64,000 nucleotides of DNA. It comes from Bryopsis sp. KO-2023 (lineage: Eukaryota; Chlorophyta; Ulvophyceae; Bryopsidales; Bryopsidaceae). Below, one piece after another: positions 11,893-24,106 of this stretch (the first letter of the stretch is position 1; each line of letters opens with the position of its first letter). The position numbers were made by a program, and so were the translations under genes. The notes below the pieces were generated by a model. That model had not been told where the DNA came from and ran no database searches. It was given only the letters and a program-made list of their open reading frames with translations. The stretch is from contig BSYQ01000001.1 in NCBI GenBank assembly GCA_030272585.1, forward strand, positions 11,113,001 to 11,177,000, written 5' to 3'.

Positions 11893-14800
11893 ATGCCTTG
11901 GCTAGACTTTTTTGGTTACACGCCAGCCCGGCAGCCACGTTACAGAACGTGTTGCGGCTGCGCACTGTCTTTGGGCGTCATTCTTGGAACTCTGTGGGGA
12001 GCAATATACTATTTGTACATTTTTTCGACCGCGAGCTACAGAGTAAAAGTTGCGACGGTGCCCTCGGATCTCGACTTCGTGCTGTCTCCAAATGGAGACC
12101 CACAGTTACCCGAGGTAAGACGTAACGCAGTTTCGGAATGGAAACACATATCGTACAGCTTGCGTCCACAAGTGTCAAAGCGCTCGCACGGAAGAGAGGC
12201 TTGAGCGAACCTTGATTCGAGTGCAACGTAGGTAGGAGTTGCCTTCAGACTGAGGGATGGAACGTTCGTCAGCAACCAGGGTGTCGTGGACGTCGTCTTT
12301 CGACAGCGTTACGCTGTGAGTGGGTTTCTGTCCAAAGACCCCGAGCTGCAAGACTTCAGAATTCCTGCCGAGCCATGCGTGTTTTCGCGGGACTCGGTGA
12401 CGCGTCGGATCGATTCCTAGTGAGTGATGGGGGGAGGAAATGACGAATGTCGACGTCGCAGCATCTCAGTGGGAAAGGGTTGTTTGCTCCGGTTTGTCAG
12501 AAACACATCATGCAGAACCACCCCATTATTTCCAACACAGAGATGGAAAATAAAGCAGAAAGTAGGCTTGAGCATGTGTGAATCAGTCTGCCCAATTTGC
12601 AACCTTCAATTCTTGATGGATAGATCAGATCAACTGGTTCAAAGCCAAAAGTGCTTCTTGAAGACTTCTGGTACTCTGTAGGGCTGTGCAAGTCATCTTA
12701 CTCCCCAACTGATTTTTTGTCTTGGCTTTTTTCTTTCCAATTCGCCAGCTGCCCCAAATGGGGTCGAACAGAGCTAAGGTACGGCAGAAATGGATTCCAG
12801 CGAAAAAAGTTTATTGCTGCTTCTTCGCGATCAAATGCAACAGCTCCAGAAATTCAGGTGTGTGGGCATATTATCAATCTCCGCCTCTTTCGGTGCATCA
12901 TTCTCGAAAGGATGTTTTTTAGTTACTGGAATAATGGAGTATCGACTTCAAAGCTAAGTTAAATGGGGAAAAAAAACTGATTCTGTTGTAGGGACAACCT
13001 CATGCTGAGCGGTACGCTTTCCTGCAAGCCACAGTAAGTGTAGATCTAGTGGGTGTAGAAGACGACCCCGACATCTCAGTTCTCGACATATTCAAAGGTA
13101 AATATTGCACCACACGGAAGGAGATGCTGGCCTTCACGTGTACATTCCTCCCCCCCCCCTTGGAATCTATAGCTGATGTAGTTTATGTTGAACATGCTGT
13201 GCTACAGGCTCTGTGGTTTTCCACGTTGCTACGAAGGAATTAGAATTGGATGATTTGAATATTCGGTCCAATATCAAGAAGGTAAGCACCCTAAGAGCAG
13301 AAACAGGACAATATTTATTCTGAAGGAAAATCGTATCATTAAATTGTGCATAATTGCCGTCATTTAGATCAAATCTGTAAGATGTGCACAGCCATGGTTT
13401 CGCTTTTGAAATGAAAAAAAAAAAAATAGAAAACATAATAGAAGATAACAATCAGACTAACCTGGATGAAGCTTATGCTTTATAGAATGAGAGGGTTGGT
13501 CTAGAACCAAACGTCTGTTGTATTGATCTTGGATTTTACCAGCCTTTGTGAATTATGGCTGATGAAATTTTTGCAGTTGGGGTAAATTCCACATTAAACT
13601 CATATTATTGTGGTGAACAGAGGACCAACATCATGACACGAAGCATGGCCATCAAACACACGAGCCTTGCAAAGTTTGATGTCGAGTTCTCCCAGAGAGA
13701 AATCTCCCGGCGGAGCACCCTTGGCAATGTAGTTTTCTTTGAAAACACACATAAAGATGTTGTCGTCAACGAAGTGGTAAGTGCGAATAACTGAAAACTG
13801 CTGTTTTCATTTTTCTTATGTATTGTTGAGAGAGAGAGAGAGGTCAAAACCAGACAACTGAATGCTTTTGTTCGACCCTTTTTTCTCACGTATTGTTAAG
13901 AGAAAGAGGTCGAAATCAGACGACCAAACACTTTTGTTCTGTTCATTTTCCAGAAAGAAGGGTCTGACGACATGGCTTATGGACCGAAATTCACTTATTA
14001 CAATAAGACCTCCCAGACTCTCCACTACGGGTCGGATGTGTCCAAAAAAGTTAGGACGCCGAGACAATTTGCCCTTGCGCAGATATACTTCCGCATGTCA
14101 GACGAAAGCAAGAAAATCGAAATGGCACCCCCGTTGGCAGTGCTGGATGTAATGTCTTCGATCGGAGGGGTTTTGATTTTTTTTCTTGCTTGCTGTGCCG
14201 CCCCGGCACTTCTCCTCAATCGTCGCTTATTTAACATGGCTCTTAAGGTTAGTGATTGTCGAGAACTGTGTCGGTATTTTTGATCTGAGCTGCTGATCAT
14301 CCAGAGAAGGGTCACTATATAAGTATTCAGATACATTTTTTTTCAAGCGTTTCAGAATTTATTCTCAAGCGTATGCAGAATATGAATGTTGAATCTTCGA
14401 CATGGAAAATTACCATTCTGAAAAACAGCTTTATTTATTTTTTTAAAGGATATTTTTTTTTTCCTTTCAGAGGGCGGATGACAATGGAACACTCCCTGCT
14501 ATTGCTTTTGACATGGAGGGCAACATGAAACCGACACACATAGATAAGGTGAGATCGATGAAAATTAAAAAAACATGCATGCATTTAGAATATAATTTCC
14601 GTGAACGGACTGCACTCGGCCTTGTGGCCTTGTGAAAAATCATTTCAATTCAAAAAATATTAATTCTATGTATATACACATATATTTTGTATTGGGTTCT
14701 TTGCTGGTAAGTTCTGCAAAGCGCCCAACAGAACAGGAATCTGAATTAACCACTGTAATGGCACCCCCCAGCTTCAAGGGGGTGCTTGGAGTAGAAGTGC

Positions 14801-15027
14801 AGTCAAGGGACGCATCATTCAGTGCATTCATGCCAGGCAGGTAAATCAATCTGTGTTGTGGTGCCTTACAGGTTGTGGAGATGCTCGATTCGAATACAAC
14901 AGATGCTGTCTCAAGATTAAGGTCGCGCGTGGTGCCAAACATAAACCTGGGATCCTTCCAATTCCACACCCCTAAAGCACCCTCTCGGGGGCCTGCCCGG
15001 CAAAAGTCAATTTTCTCTTGGTCATAG
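11893..15027 (+). CDS. nine-exon membrane-anchored protein of unknown function
   Basis: Exons 11893-12114, 12232-12419, 12749-12857, 12992-13097, 13208-13281, 13621-13776, 13954-14247, 14471-14548 and 14872-15027 (TAG) join with consistent phases to give 460 residues. A short N-terminus with CCGCALSLG leads into one hydrophobic segment (about residues 20-42). A region of roughly 300 residues follows, and then a second hydrophobic segment after GG (VLIFFLACCAAPALLL). A short soluble tail ends in SIFSWS. The two anchors flanking a large domain suggest that the domain faces the lumen or outside. The block IYFRMSDESKKIE before the second helix and LDVMSSIGG recall a group of uncharacterised membrane proteins of ciliates and other protists; that link is from memory and weak. 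The topology also resembles Erv41/Erv46 cargo receptors but I see no sequence match. Confidence 0.75.
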
Positions 15028-15075
15028 AAATTTTAACAAAAAGCGCTCTAGCAGGAATCCATGAACTGGGTAAAA

Positions 15076-15096
15076 GTGTGCGTGTGTGTGTGTTGT

Positions 15097-15135
<39 letters not shown>

Positions 15136-15180
15136 CCAATTGGTGTTTGTTTTACAGAAATGTGTGTGTGTGTGTGTGTG
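15076..15180. repeat. (GT)n microsatellite
   Basis: Two GT/TG runs, about 15076-15134 and 15162-15180, separated by a short unique spacer, just 3' of the membrane-protein gene. Likely polymorphic in length. Confidence 0.9.
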
Positions 15181-15659
15181 GAAATGTGCAAGATTATTTT
15201 TGTCTCGTTTTTATCTTCTAGAAATTTTAGCAACGATGTGACAAGGGTAGGCAATGAGCAAGACCTTGGATCTCCTCTTCCAAGGGATATTGATGGTTGT
15301 AGGATATTCTTTCCTTTTTGCTTTTGTTGGCAAGCCAATTTGTGAATTGATCTGTTAAACCTGTGATTGTATGAATGATCCTGGTCAACCGTCAGTTGCC
15401 TTTCTCACCCACACACTGTGGTCTCCCCCCGGGACCTCTTTCAGTTCGTTGCTTCCCGCACAGGGAAAAGAGCTAAATGATTTACACGCCTGGTTTTCTG
15501 AGACGACGATTCCAGCGCAAACAGCTGCTGGGCGATCACAGCCCAGCGAGCGCTTTTGTCTGACAGTGACTTGCACAAAATCTCTTTCTTTTGGAGTGAG
15601 GCTTGCCGTAATGATCGCCTGCAGGTCAGGCATACGGCAATGGAAGGGAATCTAGAAAA

Positions 15660-15965
15660 GCACATCCCCCGTTGCTATCTACTCCACGATCGACGTGGTG
15701 CTGACATGGCACTCTGACTAAACCGGCGCGCGCCGGTCTACTTCGCGGTCGCTCGGCGCGCGCCGGTCTACCTCGCGGTCGCGGCGAACGCGCCGGTCTA
15801 CCCCGCTCGCGGCGCGCCGGTCGCGCTAACCCTAAACCCTAAACCCTAAACACCTAAACCTTAACCCCCAGTTCCTCGATCCAGGGCATGACAGATGATT
15901 TCAGTCCGTCATGCGCGCATGTCAGCCCACGTCGATCGTGGAGTAGATAGCAACGGGGGATGTGC
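15660..15965. mobile_element. inverted-repeat element with internal telomere-like repeats
   Basis: Bases 15660-15697 and 15928-15965 are perfect 38-bp inverted copies (outer end GCACATCCCCCGTTGC). The similarity continues with mismatches on both sides: TCTAGA outside, CTGACATG inside. The interior is GC-rich and made of three to four copies of a unit containing GCGCCGGTCTAC and CGCGGTCGC, followed by CTAACCCTAAACCCTAAACC, that is several CCCTAAA telomere-type units. There is no open reading frame of note. The structure fits a non-autonomous DNA transposon or fold-back element that carries telomeric repeats; which class is not decidable from one copy. Confidence 0.85.
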
Positions 15966-16147
15966 ATCTAGAAAAATCTAGAAGAGCCATCACCCTTTTA
16001 GTGGGCCCTGCGCTTTCTGTCTTGACATACCACAGCTTTCGACTGGTGGACCCCGACCGTTTCTTTATATCGTCTTGCCACAGCTAGAAAAGCCAGCTCT
16101 ACCAGCGCGCACTCTCTTTGTTGTGCTCTGCCGATCAGACCGACAAA

Positions 16148-19100
16148 ATGTTCATTGACAAGTACGAGGTCAAGGCGCCAAATGTTAAATACTCTGAGGA
16201 GCACATCACGTCCAGCTTTAACTACCAAAGCACCGCGATCAGCCCGGGGCAGAACGGCAGCTGGACTGTCACCCCAACCAACTCCACGTTCGAGTTCAAA
16301 ACCGACAGAAAAGTGCCAAGAGTGGGGTGAGTAACCGAGATCCCTTGCGTTTCGACGCTAGCGAGATCAAATAGGAAAAGGCCGTACTGTTGACGTTCCT
16401 CACCGTCTCGATGACGTGATATGTCGTGCAGCAGCTTCTGATCTCAGTCCAAGTTTTTGTCCGAGGTGGCGAGTGGGTCGAAGAAAACCTCTCAAAAGTG
16501 GGTTACCTCGTCCCTGGTTGGAGTTTTAAAAGGATGTATTGTTTTATGAATTTTGTTTTGGCTTTTTGGGATGCAACAGGGTAATGCTGGTTGGCCTGGG
16601 AGGCAACAACGGAACCACAGTTGCAGCCGGCATTCTGGCAAACAAGCAGTAAGTGGGATTCAATGCAGCACTGGACAAAACAGCCATTGTACAGAATTTT
16701 CAGAACAACAGCCATCTCACCTGCAGGCTATTGGGATTTGTCAGACACCTTATAAAACAAAATGCAACATCATTGTTGGAGCAAAAAAAAGAAAAGAAAA
16801 TTAAGCCAATGGGAACTATGAGTGGATGGTAGAAACTGCCACTCTGAAAAATTCGATCTGCACTTTCTTCTCTTTGTGTTTTTCTCTCTTTCAGCATCCT
16901 TATTTTGTTTTATTTTTTTCTGGATTTTTTTCACAAATTATTTCCCCACCCCACCCCTTTTCTGCATGAGTTTTTTCGTTTCACTAACTCCCTGGGGTCT
17001 GATGGTGGTTCAGGGGGCTTTGTTTGAAGTGCTGTTTGTGATAAGAAAACTAAAAATCAATGTTCGAGAACAATGCTTCGTACAGCTGCTCAGTTTGGCT
17101 GGTAACTCAGCACAGTTTAAATAAATAATGCATAAACAAACAAGGAAATATATGACTGGTGGTCAAGCACCATTTTTTCTCTTCTGGTTAGAAAGTTTGT
17201 TCTTCAAAGCAAGAGATTCCGGGGACCAACGTTTGCTCTTAGAGAAAAATGCACTTTTCCTTGTAATAATATGCATCAACTCACTTGTCCTTTTTTGTGT
17301 GTTTGTTTTTTCCCTGGTCGTTCCCTGCAGTGGCTTGACCTGGGTGACTAAAGAGGGCGTGAAGAAGCCCAACTACTTTGGATCTCTGACCCAGGCAGCT
17401 TCGGTCAGACTGGGCAACTTCGAGGGAGAAGAGGTTTACTGCCCGTTCAGCACTTTGTTGCCCATGGTGCACCCAGAAGATATGGTGATTGGTGGCTGGG
17501 ATATTTCTGGCATGAACATGGCTGATGCAATGCACAGGGCCCAAGTCATAGACTTTGAACTTCAGAAGCAGCTGGTCCCCTACTTGAAGGAAATGGATGC
17601 TCCTTTACCAGGTGCACACCGAATTTCTGCCAATCAATTCAACTCACCGCTCATTCTCCGGGCAGAATACGTATCATGGGTTCAATGGGAATTCATTGAT
17701 TTCACCACTCAAGGTCATGTGCTGATTCCCAGGAATCTACGATCCTACTTTTATTGCGGCCAACCAGGGCGACAGAGCCGACAACATCATCAAGGGCTCC
17801 AAGCGGGAGCAACTGGAAACCGTCCAGCAACACATCAAGGAGTTCAAGGAATCCAAGCAAGTCGACAAAGTGGTGGTGCTGTGGACCGCCAACACAGAGC
17901 GCTATGCTCAAGTGCAGGAGGGTCTGAACGACACTGTGGAGAACTTGATGGCTGCAGTGGATAGAGATGAGGCCGAGGTTTCCCCCTCCACTTTGTATGC
18001 GATCGCTTGCATCAATGAGGGTGTTCCTTTCATTAATGGATCTCCACAGAACACGTTTGTTCCTGGATTGATCGACTATGCTGTCGAAAAGGTGGGTTGA
18101 GCAGCTCCATGGCTTTGCCAACACAAATGCATTGGAAATTCTGGATCCAGACACAGATGGTTTATTAAAAAAAATAATCTTACGAATTGGATGGTTGTTA
18201 CAGGATGTGACTGTTCAGGATCCAATTTTTGTAACAGAATGCCCTAACTGGAGGCATACCCAAAGGATGCGTAGGAAAGTGTTTAAATTCCAGAGCCATC
18301 CTCTGCACAGTTGCACAATGGAGTGTCCAAAGCATTGTGTTCTGTTGTTCAGGGTGTCCTGATTGCTGGAGATGATTTCAAAAGCGGCCAGACTAAGATG
18401 AAATCCGTTCTGGTTGATTTCCTGGTGGGAGCTGGCATCAAGCCGGTTTCCATCGTCTCGTACAATCACTTGGGAAACAATGATGGAATGAACTTGTCCG
18501 CCCCGCAGACGTTCCGCTCGAAAGAAATCTCCAAATCCAATGTGGTGGATGACATGGTCATGTCCAATTCTATTCTGTACGAGCCTGGAGAGCATCCCGA
18601 CCACTGTGTTGTGATCAAGTAGGTCAAAACAGCCAATGTCCTATCATGCTTAGTTTGTTTTTAGTTTGTTGATCCAAATTTGTTTCTCAGGGGTAGGATG
18701 TGGCAACTGAGGATAATAATCAAGAGAGATAATTTATTTTTTTGCATTTCTGCCCACGTCCAATGATCGTTGGTTTTATGAAACTCATTTGAAATACACT
18801 CCATTGAGGGAAAAGGCTCCCTGAGCCGGTCCACCATTTACAAAAGTGTTTTGCCCCCACTGCTTCAGCAATAATAAACCGCTTTCCCGGAAACCACGTC
18901 CGCTTGCACTGGACTCCCATTTGTTTCATTCTTACTGCTCATCTCGGTGCATAGTTTGAGAAAGATGTAAAATACAGTCCGCGACACAAATGAAAAGAAC
19001 AAGCACTGAGGTAGTGACAGTTGGACGGTGGTGGATCGACTGGTCTGCTCTTTGCTGATCTTCCAGCACGGACGGATTTGTACCTTCGGTTTTTTCATCT

Positions 19101-19735
19101 TTTTCCCCAACTATGAAGCTCGTTTTTGACCTCGTCGACTGTTTTGGCTATCAGGTATGTCCCCTATGTGGGTGACAGCAAAAGGGCTTTGGATGAATAC
19201 GTTTCTGAGATCTTCTTGGGTGGGAAGAACACCATCGCCATGCACAACACTTGTGAAGACTCGCTCTTGGCGGCACCCATCATTCTTGATCTCATCATTT
19301 TGGCGGAGCTTTTCACCAGAATCGAAGTCCGAACCGAGGATAGCAAAGATTTCCAGGGGTTGCACCCCGTTTCGACGCTGCTGTCATATTTGACTAAAGC
19401 TCCACTTGTTCCCCAGGGTATGTATTCGAACCGACTTCTGGATGCGGTAACCGAGAATAATAAATGAGAGAGTTTTTGATTTTTATTTTTAATTTAATTG
19501 TCCTGCTCCATCGTGCACCGCTTTTCTCTGTTTGCTTCACTTGGCATTGTACTTGGGCACTTTCCCTTTATTTGTATACTAACTTGATATGTTTTTTGTT
19601 TTTTTTTTCTTGTGTTTTTCAGGCACCCCTGTTGTGAATGCTCTTGCTAAACAAAGGGCCATGCTGGAGAACTTCATGAGGGCGTGCGTTGGGTTGCCAC
19701 CAGAGAACAACTTGATGTTGGAATTCAAGGTCTAA
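16148..19735 (+). CDS. INO1: inositol-3-phosphate synthase
   Basis: Seven exons, 16148-16326, 16580-16648, 17331-17611, 17733-18091, 18353-18618, 19155-19417 and 19623-19735 (TAA), encode a complete 509-residue enzyme, the normal family length. It converts glucose 6-phosphate to inositol 3-phosphate with bound NAD+, the first step of inositol, phytate and phosphoinositide synthesis. Landmarks are the NAD-binding loop [16 protein letters not shown] (about residues 63-78), [14 protein letters not shown], the conserved [24 protein letters not shown] and [14 protein letters not shown] with the catalytic Lys/Asp region, and KRAMLENF-like KQRAMLENF near the end. The N-terminus ([20 protein letters not shown]) resembles plant and other eukaryotic forms. 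All splice phases agree, so the gene appears intact. No targeting signal is visible, so it should be cytosolic. Confidence 0.97.
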
Positions 19736-20934
19736 GCTCTCTCTTCCACCGCAGAGGGAAAAAAGAGTAGAAATCAGGGTTGCTTGCCGGTGCATTTGGG
19801 AAAGGTTTAGTTAGTTTAGCTGAAGAGAGGACAGTGCTTATGAACCACATTCACAGACAGGATGTCTGTACATTTATTTCCCCCTGAAAAAGAATAGAAA
19901 CACCACAAGAATTACAGTCTATTCTACTCTTTTCATCAAGGGTGTTGTATTCTTATGTATTCATCATGATTAATGATTCGAAAGGGGGTGGGCAGAAACA
20001 GGAGAGATGGGGGGGGGGGACGAAGGTTATGTTGCGATTGAGTTCTTCAGGCAGATCCCAGAGGTCATGATTTGTTTGATAATTGGGATTTGAGTGCTTT
20101 TATGAATTTGACCATTTGGGATGAGTTTTATTTGTTCTTTCTTTTGTCATATCGATGTATGATGCGAGGGATGTAATTCGTAATTTCAACGATATTATTT
20201 GGGGACTTCAGAACTGATCCAACACCAGTGCCAAGATTTCATGGAAGCCCAGATGTTTGGTGGTGCAACTTGCACTGTTGATTTCTGACTAAAGCTTCCA
20301 AATACCCAAAACCACCGAACCCGACTCTGTCACACTTTTCCTGCATTTGCAGGATATGACGCGAAAAATCCTGCAAAAGACTGAAATCTTTTGGTTGCCA
20401 ATACTTCTGCAGGAGAGTATCACCCTTGTCCTCCAACACAATATAAGAAAATAGAATGTTATAACCGCTGCTAGGCTTCGCGCACCACATCTGTCCATTC
20501 TGGTTTTGAGAAACGGCTTGAGATATCGGTTGGGGACGACCACGATGGTGCACAGCTGGCCACCTTACGCTGTTGGAGCATGCCTTCTGTTCAGCTTCTG
20601 CGATAGCTTTCGACAATTTTACAAGTAAATCCAGCCGCCAGGAAAGACCTTGTTGCGTGGTTGAATTTTTGGTCAACGGGAATTTTCGCCAAGCATTGTG
20701 ATGGGGATGCTACTACAGTGTGACTACTGCCCCCACTAATGCTGCTGAGAATAGTATTCAAAAACTTTAGCTGAGGGGACTGAGGGCTTGAAGGGAGTTC
20801 AGATTTTTTCATTGGTAAACAAGGTGTTGAAAGAACATAATAAAGTTGAAGAAAATTGTGAATTAATATATTGAATACCATCCCCCAGACCAGAAACTCT
20901 GAATCAGTTTTTCAAAGTATTTTCTTCCTTTCAG
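19736..20934. other. 3' UTR and spacer with one weak minus-strand ORF
   Basis: Follows the stop of inositol-phosphate synthase. A minus-strand open frame at 20676-20239 (145 residues, with WRLDLLVKLSKAIAEAEQKA and a Gly-rich CDRVGFGGFGY) looks somewhat protein-like but has no recognisable domain; I do not call it a gene. The unresolved first exon of the downstream membrane protein should also lie here. Confidence 0.4.
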
Positions 20935-23291
20935 GCCAAAACCTGAAGCGAAAGAAAGCTATTTGACAAGAATCGCCACCAGCCAGACAGGTACGATCTG
21001 GAAAGCAAAAATTAGTTTATGTAATATTCCCAGCCACAGGGTTTATGTTCCACAGGAATATTGGTTGTTTTTTTTCTGAATCGCTTGAAAAACGTCAGAC
21101 TATGGATTATATCAGCATCACTGTATGACTGTCCCTCACCCAAAACATATTTATACTTCTGTAATATTAACAATAAAACGGAGCGGTATGTCTTGTAGTT
21201 TCGAGGGGATTCCTTTTGGGCTGTCGGGTACTTGTATCGATCGGTTCAGTAGCAATCCTATGGGGACATGCCATTAGGTTTGGCTTGACTGATCTGAAGT
21301 ACTTCACAATTTGGTATGATTCTTACTGTCACTTCCACTTTTATCTCCCTTAATTGCAATGAGTATCTATCGAAACAATGGCGTTCAAAAAATAAAGAAA
21401 AATAACATGACATTTGATGAAAAGAACTGCTAATCAAATCTTTCTTTTCACTCCAAATTTCGTATATAACAGACGAATGATTACAAATAAACCATATTCC
21501 TGTTTTTTTCTTTCAATTTTTGGAAAGGGATTTTTTTTTCTCCATAATGTTATTCGTGAGGATTTCAACTCGTTTTTTTTTTGCACTTTAATTCGAAATT
21601 GTGGCCAGAGCTATACATTTCTCATCACATGTTTTTTCTCTTTTTTTTCCCTAGGAGCTATTGCTTATTGACATTGTATTTCGTTCTGGCCTCTATCATC
21701 ACACATTGGTATTCTGCACACCCCAAAGACTGTCAAAAGAACAAGCAACTGGAAAGCTTGTGCAAATTTATTGCTGCGATTTTCCACATCACAGCCACGG
21801 TATTACTGCCAAGCAAAATGTTTCTTTTTGAAAAAGAGTGAAGTGCTAATCATTGTTTTGTATTGCGTTCGGGAAGTCAAGATTTTTCAGAATATTTCAT
21901 TGCTGAGTTCAACGCACGGATAGTTTTTGACCTTCAAAATTTTGATTTCTTTCTATTTCAAAAGAAAAGTAGCATGTATGTTTCATGCATCTCAGAATTA
22001 TATCGGTTTTTTGTTGAAAAAATTGGTGATGCCAGAAATCTTCCAGAAATAGCTGTTCATACCTACATAATAATTTTATTTTAATTTTATTTAATTTTTT
22101 TTGGGGGGGGGGTTAAATTCCTGCAGGTTGTGTGGATCGTGGATGCTGTCACATGGACTGTCATTTGGCCAATGATAAAACATAGCAATCGTGACAAACC
22201 TGAAGAACTTGCACATGCTACCATGCGATTGTTCAACATTTACAGCTATGTTGAGGTGACAGACTTTTTTTTCTTCTTCTTTTCTTGCAAATATGTGTAA
22301 TTTACATATAGCCCCCCCAACGTCCAACTCCCCTAAACATTACACCCTTAGATCTGTAGAGTAACCTTGGGAGGTGCCGTGCTGGAGCATTAACTCATAT
22401 TCTGTATTTTTTTATTATTTATTTATTTTTTTTTGGGGGGGGCGATTCGTCGCAAAAGCAATGTAAATTGGAATCTTATCACAGCTGATAACTTTTTTTT
22501 GTTTGTTTATTATTCGTGGGAGGATGAGTTTGGTCTTTCCCCAAACTGACTAAGGAAATAATTTTTCAAAGTTGTATTTGTATTTCTTAATTTTTTTTTA
22601 GGTGGCAATTAGGACCATCCAATCCACAAAAGAACTTCACAGAGGTGAAATATCGTTGGATTTAAAAAATAGTTGATGAATTTTGACTGACTGAAGTTCC
22701 TGGCAGCATGGGGTGAACATTCCCATTATCTTGGTGGAGCTTTCCATCAATAACATCCGCTTCGAGAGACACATGCTCGGCTACGTTGGATTGTGGAGTC
22801 TTTATTTTGGCCTTTTCGCCATTGCATTCTTCTACATGACTGGCAGATGGATATATACTGTGAGTGACCTTTCAAAATTCGAATTGAAAATTATGATGCT
22901 GTGCTTCCCACCTGATTTGACTTTTTCAAGTCCTGCAGTGAAATTTGAAATTTATGTCTTAGAAAATGACATTTACTGGGCCAAATGAATTCAATATTAT
23001 CTTGTTTCATTTTCATTTATTTTTATGTTACATTTTCTGTAGGGCACTCCTGTTGCTCAGACAGGGTTGATGTGAAACCCCTTTTTCTTTTTTTGAATTT
23101 TGACTTGTGCGTGTGTTTCTTGGAAGGTCATCGATTTCACCAAGACTTGGTCTCCGCTTTTCTATTTGGGTGTTCATTTTGCCCACTATGGGTGTTTCTT
23201 TTGGTCTGGGTTTTTGAAAACCCAGATCGATTATTTGCTCATCGGCCGAAAAACCCAAGCGAATGAAGGGAAGCATGCCAAATTCAGTTGA
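20935..23291 (+). CDS. multi-pass membrane protein, ROST/FAR-17a (AIG1)-like
   Basis: Six exons, 20935-20990, 21199-21313, 21655-21799, 22127-22255, 22707-22859 and 23127-23291 (TGA), have compatible phases. The 5' exon with the start codon was not found. The chain is a series of hydrophobic helices with the motif order LKYFTIWSYCLLTLYFVLAS, VVWIVDAVTWTVIWP, HGVNIPIILVELSINNI, FFYMTGRWIYTVIDF and SPLFYLGVHFAHYG, ending in a hydrophilic KTQANEGKHAKFS tail. The order YFT-W, then TxxWP, then HGxN-xxxxxE, then TGxWIY is shared with rolling-stone-like and FAR-17a/AIG1 proteins; the latter include hydrolases of fatty-acid esters of hydroxy fatty acids. Which of the two families fits better cannot be settled by eye. 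The last intron uses an AAG acceptor. Membrane location is near certain; the function is inferred. Confidence 0.75.
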
Positions 23292-24106
23292 AACCTTCGT
23301 ATTTAAGCGAACAAAGCCACTCACGACAACCCCCAGAGTTGGGGATATCTGCATTTGTTTCATGAGAAACTAGCAGTTTTTGGAATTTGGCTATCTTGAA
23401 CTTCCGGCAGGCTATTTTGTTTTTTTCTGTTTTTTTCTAGGTGGGGGAGAGGGGGTTCTGAGCGTTAGTAGCCAGGCTGATCAGTGTAAACTTAACCTGG
23501 GAGCATCCAGACTTTGTCAAGTGAGAGTGGAAATGTTCCTGTCTGGATATTTTGAGTTATTGGGTGTAGTTTTTTGTAGTTTCATTGAGAGGGTAGTTGG
23601 CAGAACATTCTTGTTGTTTTGTAACGCGGAGTGACTGGGAAGGGTTGACTGGAAGGAGTTGGCGTTATGTGGACACAAAACGGTTGGCATTACTGGGGGA
23701 ACGAGAGACATGCAATATGTATTTTTTTGTTGGTTTGTTTTGATGTGGCTTATCTGTGTGTCTGATCCTTTCAAATCGTCAAGACGATCATACGCTGGAC
23801 CAGACTTTTGCTTACACACACTCGTGTATCTGACATCGTACCAGCCTTCATTTTCAAAGCCACGCGTAGCCCATCACCTGAGAGGATTTCACTTCGCAGT
23901 GCTCGTGATCTGCATCCTTGTCTCTTGCGATGACGTCCGGTTGGAGTCGTCAACTCTTCTGATTGATTGATTTGTTGGCTGTGATATATTTTTGGATGAT
24001 TGTGATATTCGTCATGTTTCGATATGTTGCGTTGCACCGCGCCAGCGCTTCATGCAAGCTCCGATAGGTCCCTGCGGAGAATTGTCTTTGCCCGCGGCGC
24101 TCTTTC
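23292..24106. other. intergenic
   Basis: No supported gene. Contains the 3' UTR of the membrane protein and the upstream region of the next plus-strand gene. Short open frames here have no protein-like composition. Confidence 0.5.

Noticed and set aside
15018..15345. Cys/Val-rich and Thr/His-rich open frames
   Set aside because: These are translations of the GT microsatellite in different frames.
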